From: Pseudomonadota bacterium | Lineage (GTDB): Bacteria; Pseudomonadota; Gammaproteobacteria; Burkholderiales; Rhodocyclaceae | Reading direction: 5' to 3' | NCBI GenBank assembly: GCA_018241665.1 | Contig: JAFEDK010000008.1 | Span: 124,001-188,000 of the forward strand | DNA length: 64,000 bases | The notes under the pieces: model-generated | The model's input: only the letters and a program-made list of their open reading frames with translations | Database searches by the model: none | What the model was told of the DNA's origin: nothing | Translations under genes and position numbers: made by a program | Shown here: piece after piece, positions 63,826-64,000 of the stretch | Position numbering within the stretch: position 1 is the stretch's first letter | Layout: each line of letters opens with the position of its first letter

Positions 63826-64000
63826 TCAACCCAGAGCCCAGGCTGCCAAGGGTTGATAGTCCGCCCCCTGCGGGGTCAGACGGGACTCCACCAGCACCCA
63901 TTCGGCTACGTCCCACGCCAAAGCGTCGAAGACCGGCAGCTCGCAGGGTGCATGCGCCTTGCGCAGCAAGGTCATGTGCGGCACGAAGGCTGGTCCGCTG
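63826..64000 (-). CDS. thpR: RNA 2',3'-cyclic phosphodiesterase, C-terminal part only
   Basis: Only the last 57 codons are in the window; the start is beyond base 64000. The visible part begins SGPAFVPHMTLLRKAH, where HMTL is the second HxTx catalytic motif of the 2H phosphoesterase fold (LigT/ThpR). The final WDVAEWVLVESRLTPQGADYQPLAAWAL is the family's conserved C-terminal strand and tail. The enzyme opens 2',3'-cyclic phosphates on RNA. Called ThpR on this C-terminal pattern; the first HxTx motif cannot be seen. Confidence 0.83.
   Translation of the reverse strand, partial: SGPAFVPHMTLLRKAHAPCELPVFDALAWDVAEWVLVESRLTPQGADYQPLAAWALG

Noticed and set aside
1-64000. CRISPR arrays, insertion sequences, prophage genes or att sites
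   Set aside because: No regularly spaced repeats, transposase, integrase or phage structural genes were seen in any part of the window.

Overview
The window is a 64 kb, GC-rich, densely packed chromosomal segment. It looks like a betaproteobacterium of the Rhodocyclales type (Azoarcus, Thauera or Zoogloea relatives). This placement is inference, from the base composition, the gene repertoire (ETF-QO with acetoacetyl-CoA synthetase, RelA, Pit with a DUF47 partner, GGDEF/HD-GYP/HDOD regulators) and one PEP-CTERM protein. I see no insertion sequence, prophage, integrase, CRISPR array or rRNA operon. One tRNA gene, tRNA-Ser(GCT), is present. Both edges cut genes: aacS lacks its 3' end at the left and thpR lacks its 5' end at the right.

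Region by region. 1-4.1 kb holds acyl-CoA and ketone-body metabolism: aacS, a hotdog thioesterase and divergent ETF-QO, with a perfect 16-bp palindrome between the divergent genes. 4.2-8.1 kb is purL. 8.4-9.8 kb is a membrane-bound GGDEF protein. 9.9-15.7 kb is a five-gene operon for lipid-linked glycosylation of the envelope (PAP2 phosphatase, flippase-like protein, GT2, two GT39 proteins). 15.8-24.9 kb holds rmuC, a large ABC permease without an adjacent ATPase, an M20 amidohydrolase, a histone-deacetylase-like enzyme, a MoxR/VWA pair, and an ODP-type metallo-beta-lactamase protein. 25.0-27.8 kb holds a secreted protein of unknown function, preceded by a perfect FNR/DNR-type box, and a SUV3-type RNA helicase.

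28.0-34.7 kb is the most unusual block. It is a four-gene operon encoding a TIR-domain protein, a MoxR-type AAA+ ATPase, a degenerate VWA-like protein and a 1078-residue protein. The last protein combines a CHAT-like fold lacking its catalytic residues, an alpha/beta-hydrolase-like domain and a C-terminal peptidoglycan-binding domain. The layout matches the MoxR-VWA type of NTP-dependent conflict system described by comparative genomics, with an unusual fourth component.

35-64 kb is housekeeping and regulation: the PEP-CTERM protein, tRNA-Ser, lysC, a small XRE regulator with an operator at its own start site, a radical SAM protein, queD, FAH and DJ-1 family enzymes, a GST, a DEAD-box helicase, an HD-GYP protein, the DUF47-Pit pair, a CoA-transferase, rlmJ, a MazG-like enzyme, a gamma-carbonic anhydrase, an HDOD protein behind a sigma-28-type promoter, an OprB-type porin, an M14 carboxypeptidase, DUF445, yaaA, a CDF transporter, relA, mtfA, a host-attachment-family protein and thpR.

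No gene-free stretch exceeds about 300 bases. The longest gaps are 34682-34958 and 35670-35961 (terminators and leader sequence), 37331-37595 (XRE promoter and operator) and 8134-8395 (divergent purL/GGDEF promoters).
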